DNA of 64,000 bases, from positions 57,327,080-57,391,079 of the forward strand of contig CM045729.1 of NCBI GenBank assembly GCA_024760905.1, written 5' to 3'. This document shows positions 23,287 to 33,286 of the stretch, piece by piece. The stretch's first letter is position 1; each line of letters opens with the position of its first letter. Below the pieces are notes generated by a model that was not told the origin of the DNA, ran no database searches, and worked only from the letters and a program-made list of their open reading frames with translations. The position numbers and the translations under genes are program-made. The stretch is from Plotosus lineatus. Taxonomy: Eukaryota; Chordata; Actinopteri; Siluriformes; Plotosidae.

Positions 23287-23464
23287 GGCCATTTTCAAAT
23301 TCAGATTATTGTGCTCATGGATATGATCATCAACCTGATATTTATTACAACTAATTTTTCTGGAAATGAGCAATAGAAATTCTTATAAATAATGGGTCAC
23401 ATCGTTTTATATTAGAAAAGTTATGTTGACTGGTATACAGGTATATCAGTTAAAGTATGCTAGG

Positions 23465-23466
<2 letters not shown>

Positions 23467-23534
<68 letters not shown>
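23467..23534. repeat. (GT)n microsatellite
   Basis: A pure GT array. Open frames here are repeat artefacts. Confidence 0.98.
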
Positions 23535-23536
<2 letters not shown>

Positions 23537-23599
23537 GAGCCCACTCTACTGGACGTACTGATAAACGCAAAGCAAAATTTTGCTCTATCACATGAACCT

Positions 23600-24320
23600 C
23601 TTGAATGATGACTTGGTCAGTTTATTTTGGATTGTTTATAACACATTATATGTCTTTAGATATCAGTCTTTACATACTAATGTGTATGGCGAAGCTGAAC
23701 AGACGCCTTAGTAAAGATATGCTGCTATGACTCAACCAAGGACAACCCATAGGAAGACAAACTGCATACTGCTATTCTTAACTCTGTATCTGGGTGAGGG
23801 CCCTCTCTCTGTGGAACGTCGTCCAGTGTATGGAGATGTGCGAGCATGGAGCTTTCCTGGCTGACTCGCCTAAATGAGCTCACACAGGATTTGGCTTATC
23901 TGCAGTGTGTTTATTATAGAAACTTCATTCTTCATTCATTTGAGACTTCATTTTTTTTTTTTTTTCATGAGGCACAATATCATCAAGATACTATTTTGAA
24001 TTCACACCTGTGTGCAGTTCCCTGATAATATTCTATTGGAAACTGCGCTCAGACAGATGACTTCATATGTGAATTTGATAATGTGAAACATACTATTAAA
24101 TATTTATACGCATAGAAAGAGGTTTATTTTATTATTCTGTACAATACTTAGAAGTCAGAGTTGATTTGTTGAGAGAAACTTGGGAATAACCTTCGAAGAA
24201 TCTAAAACATATCCAACCACAAGATGGCAGGTGTTTCCACTTTTGCATGAAGCAAGAGCATTTCAAATTCAAGTACGTATACAGTACTAGAGTGAATGGA
24301 ATTTTGACAATTAGCCAGAT
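23600..24320. other. No gene recognised
   Basis: Intergenic DNA between ndp and mao. I see no repeat or exon-like segment. Confidence 0.45.
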
Positions 24321-24325
24321 AAACT

Positions 24326-24420
24326 ACAGGTAGTGTCCGACCTCAGACCGCATTTGGTTCTGACCAACAGGTCGTAAGAAGGTTTGGACGTAAGTCGGGT
24401 CTGTAGATTACTACTAGTAT
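24326..24420 (+). mobile_element. Solo Tigger-like terminal end
   Basis: caggtagtgtccgacctcag followed by cgtaagaaggtttggacgtaagtc resembles the left terminus of a pogo/Tigger-type element (CAG-start, tacgacc-type repeats). No matching right end was found, so this is a partial end or part of a nested structure with 24694-27153. Confidence 0.5.
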
Positions 24421-24884
24421 GTACAGTATACTGGACCTTTCTACAAGTTCGTGTGAAAAAAATTTTTGCGCTCTTTTTGCCTTTCTTTAGACATTAATAT
24501 ATGGATGAGAAGGATAGTGTACATGTATTTTCAACCTAATGCGTCTCTTTTCAAAGGCCCTAGGGAAGAATCACTTCTCGTGAAGTCATGGTTCAAATAA
24601 TCAAGAGTCGACTCCAGAGCATCGGAATCATTGTTCAGCTCAGACGATATACTGTACAATATAAAGCTAGGGCTCCCTGTATATATCCCTGTACAGACGC
24701 TCCCCAACTTACGATTTAGTTCGGTTCCGGAAGGCTGAACGTAAGGTGAAAAAAAAAACGTAAGTTGTTACTGTATGTTCCAGTGACGTATGACGTTCAT
24801 AGTGTACTATACGTCCATAAGTACCATTACCGTGTCTCACGAAACACCCCTAAATCAATTATTATAAAAATAACATTGTAAAAT

Positions 24885-26240
24885 CTTCTTCTTTTACTTT
24901 CGGCTGCTCCCTTCAGGGGTCGCCACAGCAAATCATCCGCCTCCACCTCACCCTGTCCTCCGCATCTTCTTTTCTGACTCCAACGACCTTCATGTCTTCC
25001 TTCACCACATCCATAAATCTCTTCTTCGGTCTTCCTCGAGGCCTTCTGCCTGGTAGTTCCAACCTCAGCATCCTACTGCCAATATACTCACTATCCCTCC
25101 TCTGTACATGTCCAAACCATCTCAATCGAGCCTCTCTGACTTTGTCTCCAAAACATCTTACGTGGGCTGTCCCTCTGATATACTCATTTCTGATCCTATC
25201 CATCCTCGTTGCTCCCAGGGAGAACCTCAACATTTTCATCTCCGCTACCTCCAGCTCTGCCTCCTGCCTTTTCCTCAGCGCCACTGTTTCTAAGCCATAC
25301 AACATCGCTGGCCTCACCACCATCTTGTACACTTTTCCCTTCATTCTTGCTGACACTCTCCTATCGCACATCACACCGGATACTTTTCTCCAACCATTCC
25401 AGCCTGCCTGCACACGCTTCTTCACCTCTTTTCCACACTCTCCATTGCTCTGGATTGTTGAGCCTAAGTACTTAAAATCCTCCACCTTCGTTATCTCTGC
25501 TCCCTGTAACATCACCGTTCCTCCTGGGTCCTTCTCATTCACACACATGTATTCTGATTTTCTGAGGCTAACCTTCATTCCTCTCCTTTCCAGGGCATAC
25601 CTCCACCTCTCTAGATTTTCCTGCACTTGTTCTCTGCTCTCACTACAGATCACGATGTCATCTGCAAACATCATAGTCCATGGAGATTCTTGTCTCACCT
25701 CGTCTGTCAGCCTGTCCATCACCATAGCAAACAAGAAGGGGCTCAGAGCTGACCCTTGATGCAGTCCCTCCTCCACCTTGAATTCGTCGGTCACACCGAC
25801 AGCACACCTCACTACTGTCTTACATCTCTCATACATGTCCTGCACCACTCTAACATACTTCTCTGCCACTCCAGACTTCCTCATGCAATACCACAGTTCT
25901 TCTCTTGGCACCCTGTCATATGCTTTTTCCAGATCCACAAAGGCACAATGTAGCTCCCTCTGACCTTCTCTGTACTTCTCTATTAACATCCTCAAGGCAA
26001 ACATTGCATCTGTGGTGCTCTTTCTTGGCATGAAACCAAACTGTTGTTCACAAATGCTGACCTCTGCCCTTAGTCTAGCTTCCACTATTCTTTCCCATAA
26101 CTTCATCGTATGGCTCATCAACTTTATCCCTCTGTAGTTGCTGCAACTCTGCACGTCTCCCTTGTTCTTAAAAATGGGCACCAGCACACTTCTCCTCCAC
26201 TCCTCCGGCATCTGCTCACTCTCTAGTACCGTGTTGAATG
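24885..26240 (-). mobile_element. 5'-truncated RTE-type LINE with perfect 19-bp target duplications
   Basis: The insertion is flanked by exact 19-bp repeats, aaaaataacattgtaaaat (24866-24884 and 26241-26259). The minus-strand 3' end has GTGGCGACCCCTGAAGG, a short 3' UTR and an AAGAAGAAG-type end instead of poly(A). That is typical of the RTE clade; the clade assignment is from motif memory. It lies inside the Tigger-like element 24694-27153, so it is the younger insertion. Confidence 0.92.
24913..26240 (-). pseudogene. RTE-type reverse transcriptase, C-terminal half, frame open
   Basis: About 442 codons are open without a stop or frameshift. The reverse-transcriptase motifs are visible in order: FVDLEKAYDRVP (palm), GLHQGSALSPFLF, the catalytic MMFADDIVIC (F-A-D-D box), then YLGSTIQSNGEC and a C-terminal region with RNEYIRGTAHVRCFGDKV and RWFGHVQRRDSEYIG. 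The endonuclease and the N-terminal part of the reverse transcriptase are lost by 5' truncation. The first residues of the open frame beyond 26240 come from the flank. The undamaged frame suggests recent insertion. It cannot work alone. Confidence 0.9.
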
Positions 26241-27177
26241 AAAAATAACATTGTAAAATAATATCAAATATATCAAATAATATCAACATTAATTTCAAAC
26301 AAATTAAATTAAAGCAAAATCATTTCAAATAGATAAATTTTAATCAAATTCACTCATCAAATATCAAATACAGTATCAAATATAACCTTTAACATTCTCT
26401 ATGATGCGATCGTTCTGCTTGTAAATGGTTCCGATGGTTGACAGATGGTCACTTTAGATAAAGCTGAGCCGAGTTACTTTACATGAAGCTTAAAACAGCA
26501 AATCAACGTTTAGAATATGTGAGGAGCTCCACCGAAAGTAGTTCACTTGCTTGTGCTTGAGCAAAAGCGGGGGTTATCCGGACTTCCGGTCTTTCAAGTG
26601 AGCAAGGGCGTCGTTGAATACTTGTTTAGTACTCAGCCTGCACTGATGTGAATCACCAGCAGAGCAGAGAGTTCTCTTTCTTTTCTGGATTCGGGTTTTC
26701 ATTCATTTTACAACTTTCTTTACTTAACTGACATAACATGGTAGGTTGCACCGATCCAAGCAGATAGTTTATTCGATCTTGGGAAACCGGAAATTCTGGC
26801 ATATGCGGGAAAACTTGCACCCATGCTAGTAGGCTTACGCTTCTGACCAACCATATTTACTTAGGGTTACAAAAGTCCGCAAAACAGTGCAAACACAAAG
26901 ATCACAGAGACGACATCTCAACACAAGGGTCACACGCAGTGAACTGGGAAGCAGCAGGGCACGTTCAGTCTGTCGTTTGTAAACAATGGACGCAGCGTCA
27001 TTACGTCATTACGTCAGCGTACTACGTAGGTACGTTTCATACTACAGAGAGCACGCTAAACTCAAAATTTGAAATAATTAAAAAAATAAACAAACAAAAA
27101 AACATAAAATCAAATAAACGTAAAACGAATGAACGTAAGTCGGGGAGCATCTGCAGGATGAATGGCAGATCCACAAA

Positions 27178-28751
27178 ATGGCTTCGATATCTTTTAACAC
27201 AGATGCGAAGCGTGTTGTGACACCACGGAACCAGGCAATTGTGAAAATGGAAAACGTGTTATCATTACGGATCATGAATTACAGACAGAAGAAGGTGAGT
27301 TTGGACACGAATATGAACCGAACCAAAGCAAAAGCCCTGTACGATAACATTGCTCCTGAAGGAGAGTCGGACAGTGACGTTGCTGACGACCCTCAGCCAA
27401 GTTGCAGCGCAGCAAATAATTTCCCCCCCCTCGAGGAATTCGTAGTTTTGTCACCAGCAAAGGTTGGTTCCAGAAATTTAAGAAAAGGTTTGGCCTTCTT
27501 AACACGGCATTGTATGGCGGGACTGCTACTGCTGATGACGAAGCAGAGCATCATTATGTCGTTGAGTAGTTTTCCAAGATAATCAAAGATGGCGGATATC
27601 TCCCTGAGCATGTGTTCAATATGGACGAGACTGGCCTTTTCTGGAAAAGAATGCCATCTCGGACGTTCCTCTTCAAGGATGAGTTGAAGAGACCAGGCTT
27701 CAAGACATACAAGGATCGAGTGACTCTCATTATGTGCGGGAATGCCGCTGGGTTCATGATCAAGCCCGGCTTAATCTACAAGTCCCAAAATTCTCGGGCC
27801 TTAAAAAATAAAAACAAAGCTCTGCTGCTCGTCTATTGGATGAGCAAAAAGAAAGCGTGGATCACCAAAGCCCTGACATTGGACTGTTTTTTAAATTGTT
27901 TATCGCAGGTGAGGCTCTATCTGGCTGAGAAGGGGCTTCCCTTTAAGGTCCTCCTCTTGATGGACTGTGCAGGAGGACATGCAAGGGGTCTCCACTATGA
28001 TGGTATCCAGGTTGAGTTTCTGCCCCCCAACACTACGTCCCTCATACAGCCCATGGATCAGGGGGTAATACAAGCATTCAAAGCATTCAGAGCCTTGTAC
28101 ATACGATCAAAGATGGAGGGCTTCATCTCCGCCATTGATGAAGGGAAAGAGGAGTTCAGTTTAAGAAATTATGGGCGGGTCTACAGTATCGCGACGTGCC
28201 TGGCTAACATTCAGAATTCTGTGAAGGAAATGAAACAGCAAACCCTCAATGCCAGGTGGAAAAAACTCAGGCCTAACGTCGTGCACGGCCATGCGGGCCT
28301 CACTCCTGAAGAAGCCCATCACTCCACCGTAGATAGTGCTATGAGGCTAGCATGGTAGCTAGCCAATGAAGGGTTTTCCGACATAACGTCTTAGGATATT
28401 ACTGGCCTCATCGAATGCCACTCTGAACCTCGAACAGATGAGGACCTAGTCGAAATGACCAAGTCAGTGAGTGAAGGGGAAGAAATCGAAAAGTGTGGCC
28501 TTACCGTGGAGAATCTGCAAGAGCTGTGCAACATGGTATGGGCTGTTCAACAAAAGGCCCAGGAGATCGACAACATGGTCAGAGCCATCGAGTTCAGCAA
28601 CCGTATTGAGTCAGTCATGGGGTTATACAAGAGCATCTTGCCTCAAGAGAAAAAAGAACACCAACAACTCCCCATCACAATGTTCCTCAAACATCAGACA
28701 CCTTCGTCAGCGCCTCCTGCTGGAATAAATATTTTGCATCATTTGAATTAA
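27178..28751 (+). pseudogene. Tigger (pogo-superfamily) transposase, broken
   Basis: A DDE-type transposase close to the TIGD1/Tigger group. The catalytic region shows NMDETGLFWKRMPS (first Asp), LLLMDCAGGHA (second Asp) and PMDQGVIQAFKA (third Asp), then a C-terminal region to 28751. Damage: a frameshift before about 27462 (the N-terminal part reads in another frame), a TAG at 27567-27569, a TAG at 28356-28358 and a TAG at 28392-28394. The N-terminal DNA-binding region is only partly recognisable. It begins 25 bp to the right of the closing terminal repeat of the 24694-27153 element, so it probably belongs to a separate element. Confidence 0.88.
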
Positions 28752-29178
28752 ATATAAAAAACTCTTTTATATTTGTTGTACGGTAGTTAGTTAAAAGAAA
28801 TACAGATCAAAATGTTAATAAAATGAAAAGGAGTTACAGTATTTTGGTTGGTTTTTTACCCCTTTTGTCGTTAAATAGCAAATGTGAATTTTTATTTTTT
28901 TTAAAAATGAAGCAATAATTGTTGATAAACTTTGTTAAAGAATAGTTATTTTGTATTTTCTATTAAGTATTAATAGTTCATAAAATGAGCAATTTGTTTA
29001 GAATTTGTTTTTCAGTTAAGATGTACTATAACATGTATGTACTGTATTACAATAACATTAATAGTTCTAAAAACACATTTCTTACACTTTATTTATGTCC
29101 TGTACAATTACACATATGTATTATAAATTGTTTATATTTTATTTACATCTTATGCATTATTTTTGAATGCTTAATTGT
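28752..29178 (+). other. Probable 3' untranslated part of the Tigger element
   Basis: AT-rich sequence after the transposase. The segment at 29135-29165 (tttacatcttatgcattatt) recurs, inverted, at about 30140-30163 and 62418-62440. It is therefore a dispersed repeat, consistent with the end of a DNA transposon. Confidence 0.45.
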
Positions 29179-29196
29179 TATTACGTATAAGCATTT

Positions 29197-29444
29197 CTGT
29201 CTGTCTTCCTTTCGGCTTTTCCCTTTTATACTCGGGATGATTCACATGTTTTGATTTGGCAGAGGGTTTTTTTAACATCGGATGCCCTTCCTGTCACAAC
29301 CCTTTTTAGCAAGGGACAGAAACACGCTGATGGCTTTGCAGCCTACTCTTTACGAAAGTCAGCAATGGTTCTTTTACATGCCTCTCACCATAGACAGTGA
29401 GAGACATGGCCCGCCTTTGATAACCCAGTTAGCTGCACTGGGGG
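29197..29444 (-). mobile_element. 5'-truncated SINE-A with perfect 18-bp target duplication
   Basis: Minus-strand copy containing the RTE-like tail, the middle and the body, ending at the C-run (cactggggg on the + strand). Exact 18-bp flanks tattacgtataagcattt lie at 29179-29196 and 29445-29462. The tRNA head is missing. It splits the Tigger-derived repeat. Confidence 0.95.
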
Positions 29445-29599
29445 TATTACGTATAAGCATTTATAGCATAAAAAAATAAGGAAATTAAAGAAGAATAGGG
29501 GAAAAAGTTAAGGAAATGCTGCAAAAAACACGGCCAATTATGCAAAAAAAAAAAAAAAAAAGTAAAATGTCCCATCAAAATGCGTTACATTTTGTTTCT

Positions 29600-29683
29600 C
29601 TCTCTTGCTAAAGGATTGTGTCAGGAAGGGCATCTGACGTAAAAAAAAACTTATGCCAAATCATTGGCAACCCCTGATAAAGG

Positions 29684-29685
<2 letters not shown>
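29600..29685 (+). mobile_element. SINE-A tail fragment next to a TA/GA microsatellite
   Basis: cttgctaaaggattgtgtca ... gcatctgacg and gcaacccctgataaaggga are the 3' part of SINE-A, followed directly by (TA)n and (GA)n at 29686-29758. Confidence 0.8.

Positions 29686-29758
<73 letters not shown>
29686..29758. repeat. (TA)n-(GA)n compound microsatellite
   Basis: TA units run to about 29734, then GA units to about 29758. Confidence 0.97.
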
Positions 29759-29885
29759 ATTTTCTGAGTAGATCCTTCCGTAGGAGAGTACTCAATACTT
29801 TACTTTTTGGTAGAGCAAATAACAATAATAATAACAATAATATGTATATATATTTCTTCTGTGTGTATATATACAGCGATCCCTC

Positions 29886-30398
29886 GTGAGATGGAGGCAG
29901 ATGATTTACTGTGGTGACCCCTGAAGGGAATAGCCGAAAGGAAAAGAAGATACACATACAGGGATCCCTCACTTTCCACTTTTAATTGGGATCGAGATTC
30001 CCCCACAATAACTGAAATCCGCGAAGTAGGATCACCCCTCCCCCCCCGAATGACCTATACTTGCATGTATATGTGTATATAATATCAATAAATACATATT
30101 CAATGCTATAAATGCTTATAATAACAATTAAACATTAAAAAATAATGCATAAGATGTAAATAAAATAAGCATTTATAGCATTGAATATGTATTTATTGAT
30201 ATTATATACACATATACATGCAAGTATAGGTCATTCGGGGGGGGAGGGGTGATCCTACTTCGCGGATTTCAGTTATTGTGGGGGAATCTCGATCCCAATT
30301 AAAAGTGGAAAGTGAGGGATCCCTGTATGTGTATCTTCTTTTCCTTTCGGCTATTCCCTTCAGGGGTCACCACAGTAAATCATCTGCCTCCATCTCAC
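29886..30398. repeat. Large palindrome: 234-bp arms, 45-bp spacer
   Basis: The left arm 29886-30119 is the reverse complement of the right arm 30165-30398, with identical arm lengths. The blocks I compared at the outer ends, middle and inner ends match. Each arm contains, from outside in, the last ~65 bp of the RTE LINE, a Tigger-like terminus (CAGGGATCCCTCAC ...) and an AT-rich segment. The right arm continues into a longer RTE fragment; the left arm does not. Confidence 0.93.
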
Positions 30399-30880
30399 CC
30401 TGTCCTCTGCATCTTCTTCTCTTACGCCAACGACCTTCATGTCCTCCTTCACCACATCCATAAATCTCTTCTTTGGTCTTCGTCCAGGCCTTCTGCCTGG
30501 TAGTTCCAACCTCAGCATCCTACTACCAATATATTCACTATCCCTCCTCTGTACATGTCCAAACCATCTCAATCGAGCCTCTCTGACTTTGTCTCCAAAA
30601 CATCTTACATGGGCTGTCCCTCTGATGTACTCATTCCTGATTCTATCCATCCTCGTTACTCCTATAGAGGCCACTGTTTCTAATCCATACAACATCGCTG
30701 GCCTCATCACCGTCTTGTACACTTTTCCTTTCATTCTTGCTGGTACCCTCCTATCACACATCAGACACTTTTCTCCAACCATTCCAACCTGCCTGCACAC
30801 ACTTCACCTCTTTTCCACACTCTCCATTGCTCTGGATTGTTGAGCCTACGTACTTAAAATCCTCCACCTTCTTTATCTCT
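30340..30880 (-). mobile_element. RTE-type LINE 3' fragment, fused to a Tc1 fragment
   Basis: On the minus strand this is the C-terminal part of the RTE reverse transcriptase (RIRNEYIRGTAHVRCFGDKV and RWFGHVQRRDSEYIG motifs, read from 30800 to 30360) and the 3' UTR. It lacks the segment around MLYGLETVAL...E that is intact at 24.9-26.2 kb, so it carries an internal deletion near 30665. Beyond about 30880 the sequence changes abruptly to Tc1. Confidence 0.85.
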
Positions 30881-31796
30881 TTATGTCATACATGTTTTCT
30901 ATTGGACGAAGATTTGGGGTTCGGGTTGCCGCTCCATAACGTCCATCTTGTTGGTCTGGAACCAAGATGCTACCTGTTTACTAGTGTGTTTGGGCTTATT
31001 GTCTTTTTGGAACATCCATTTCAAGGGGCATTTCCTCTTCAGCATAAGGCAGCACGCATTCTCAATTATTCTGATGTATTCAAACTGATCCATGATCCCT
31101 CGTATGTGATAAATAGGCTCTACACTGTCTTCACAGTGTATTGTGGCTTGAAATCAGTGTTTGGGGGTCGTCTGACAAACTGTCTCCAGCCACTAGACCA
31201 AAAAAAGAACAAATCTTACTTTCATCAGTCAACAAAATGTTGTGCCATTTCTCTGTAGACCAGTCAATGTGCTCTTTGGCAAATTCTAAAGACTTCATCG
31301 CATGTTTTTTAAACAGTGGGACTTTGCGGGGGCTTCTTGCCGGTAGCTTGGCTTCACATAGGTATCTTCTAACTGTAACAGTCCTCACAGGTAACTTTAG
31401 ACCTTCTTTGATCTTCCTGGAGCTGATGGTTGGCTGAGTCCTTGCCATTGTGACTCTTCTTCCATCCATTTGAATGGTAGTTTTTCACCTTCTTCCACGT
31501 CTTTCAGGTTTTGATTGCCATCGTAAAGCATTTAGGATAATTTTCGCTGAACAGCCTATCATTTTCTGCACTTCTTTGTTTCCCCAACTACAATCAACTT
31601 TTTAATCAAGGTACCATGTTCTTCTGAACAATGTCTGAAATGAGCAGCATGCATGTCATGACTGTTGGTCTGTTGGACTCTATTCCTCTACTCCACCTGA
31701 TAGTAAATTATTTTCAGTGTAGAAATATCATTTCTACCAAAAACAGTGATTGATCAGGCTAATGATGTCTGGCTGCTATTATGTTGAACACAACTG
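30881..31796 (-). mobile_element. Tc1-like transposon, truncated at the transposase 3' end
   Basis: The right terminus CAGTTGTGTTCAACATAATA (minus strand, ending at 31796, next to a TA) is an intact Tc1-type end. The transposase reads on the minus strand in pieces: [12 protein letters not shown] and [18 protein letters not shown] (first Asp) at 31469-31131, then KWMFQKDNKPKHTS (second Asp) at 31093-30899. The segments are in different frames. The glutamate region and the other terminus are missing, replaced by the RTE fragment. It is a different family from the Tc1 copy at 41793. Confidence 0.85.
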
Positions 31797-31799
31797 TAT

Positions 31800-32350
31800 A
31801 TACTGCACACCAGTTTATATTAATTACCTCCCTAAAATTCTTTATTGCCTTGTGTGGCCCTTATGTGGTTTTCTAAAAATGTCACAAGAAGAATCCCTTA
31901 AGTAGAATGATTTCTAATGTGGGGTCTGGGGAGTCCCAAGGGCTGTGAAGGATAGCCAGTTATTTCTTGGGTGTTTTCTTTTTCCTTTTGCTACAATGGT
32001 GGAAATCACAAGCCAATCATATTAATTTGTAATTCCATATGTTCTGTAAGTGAAAGGTTAAACAATAAAACAATTAAATAATAAAAACTCTCTAGCTCTA
32101 AATAATATCCCCACCATTATTGTACACATACAACTATAAAAGTGAAAAATATCTATCAATATATCGATAATTTTTTTTGTACTACTGCAAATATTTTGCA
32201 AGCTCATCCTTTGAACAACTAACCATCTGTAAAATCTCTGATAAACCTTATTGTAATAATTTACTGAAAAACTGCCCAAGATTGTTTTCTACCGCATCGT
32301 AGATGAATTAATGTAAATCAGTAATACTTTCCACTTAGAAGATAATAAAT
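31800..32350. other. No gene recognised
   Basis: AT-rich intergenic DNA without visible repeat structure. Confidence 0.5.
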
Positions 32351-32368
32351 ATTGTTCTTAGACTTCAT

Positions 32369-32692
32369 TCAGTGCCAAACCATTTAATCCTATTCGGACA
32401 CAAAGATGGTGGACCCATTTCAGCCAACACTGGGCAAAGGCAAGTAACACCCTGATCGCAGGGCCAACACACATACAACCATTCACACACACACCTAGAG
32501 TCAATTTGGAACAGCCAGTTAACCTGATGTCCATGTCTTTGGACTGTGGGAGGAAACCGGAGGACCCAAAGTAAGCCCATACAAACATGGGGTGAGCGTC
32601 CTAACTTCACAGAGGAAAACCCTCGCCAAGCAATTGGACTCAAACCCATGACCTTGTTTCTGTAAAGTGGACACTATGCCATTGTGTGACCA
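32369..32692 (-). mobile_element. V-SINE-like copy, degraded
   Basis: The L2-like body (tttcagccaacactgggca) is followed by the ggactgtgggaggaaaccgg module and a degenerate tRNA-like head on the minus strand. Confidence 0.65.
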
Positions 32693-32864
32693 GAGTATTT
32701 GATTCAACAATATATAAAGTAAAGAGAATAAATGTGTACTTTACGAAATGAAGTAGTAAATTATAGCCTGTTTTTATTTTTCAATATTTTTATATTTTAA
32801 AGAGAGTTTAGTAGTAATATTCATGTAAAATAGCCTTGAGACCACTCTCCTGGCTGTTGTGTAG

Positions 32865-32882
32865 TCATCATCATTATCATCA

Positions 32883-32929
<47 letters not shown>

Positions 32930-32930
32930 T
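32865..32930. repeat. (ATC/ATT)n tract at the 3' end of the R4/Dong-like LINE
   Basis: ATC units change to ATT units that run up to the first base of the LINE 3' end at 32931. Confidence 0.95.
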
Positions 32931-33286
32931 ACAGTAAAGATTCATATGCAGCAGAGAGGGATCAGGTGATCCTGGCACATTCAGGCTGATTAGGCTCATC
33001 ATCAGCTCAGGACCCTCACCCTCTCCACACGCAGCCCAGACAGTGAATGGGACTTCTCCCAGGAAGCACTGCCTAGTCAAACCCACCAAGAACTTTCCAG
33101 AGAATATGGACACTCCCCAACACTGCAGCCTTCTGCATTGCCCAGACTGTCAGAATGGCTGTGCTCCCGGTAGCAAACCCAGGCACACTCTTGATCTGTG
33201 TTAATAGATCAGGAGGTACCAAACCGAGGGCGTCGAGAACAATGGGGAGTCAGATGACTTTGTACTTTGGATACAAGCGAGACATT

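Larger units (their letters stand above)
24694..27153. mobile_element. Tigger-like DNA transposon (non-coding), split by an RTE LINE
   Basis: Terminal inverted repeats: CAGACGCTCCCCAACTTACG starting at 24694, and the reverse complement of CAGATGCTCCCCGACTTACG ending at 27153; 18 of 20 positions match. The left flank is TA, as expected for pogo/Tigger; the right flank is CA, probably mutated. About 1.1 kb of the element remains after removing the RTE insertion at 24885-26240. No transposase frame is seen inside. Confidence 0.75.

Noticed and set aside
24992..25759. 255-codon + strand open frame opposite the RTE reverse transcriptase
   Set aside because: It is the antisense shadow of a recognised reverse-transcriptase frame and has no domain of its own.
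27612..28358. Functional TIGD-like host gene
   Set aside because: The 248-codon piece is open, but it is flanked in frame by nonsense codons and upstream by a frameshift, so a decayed transposase is the simpler reading.
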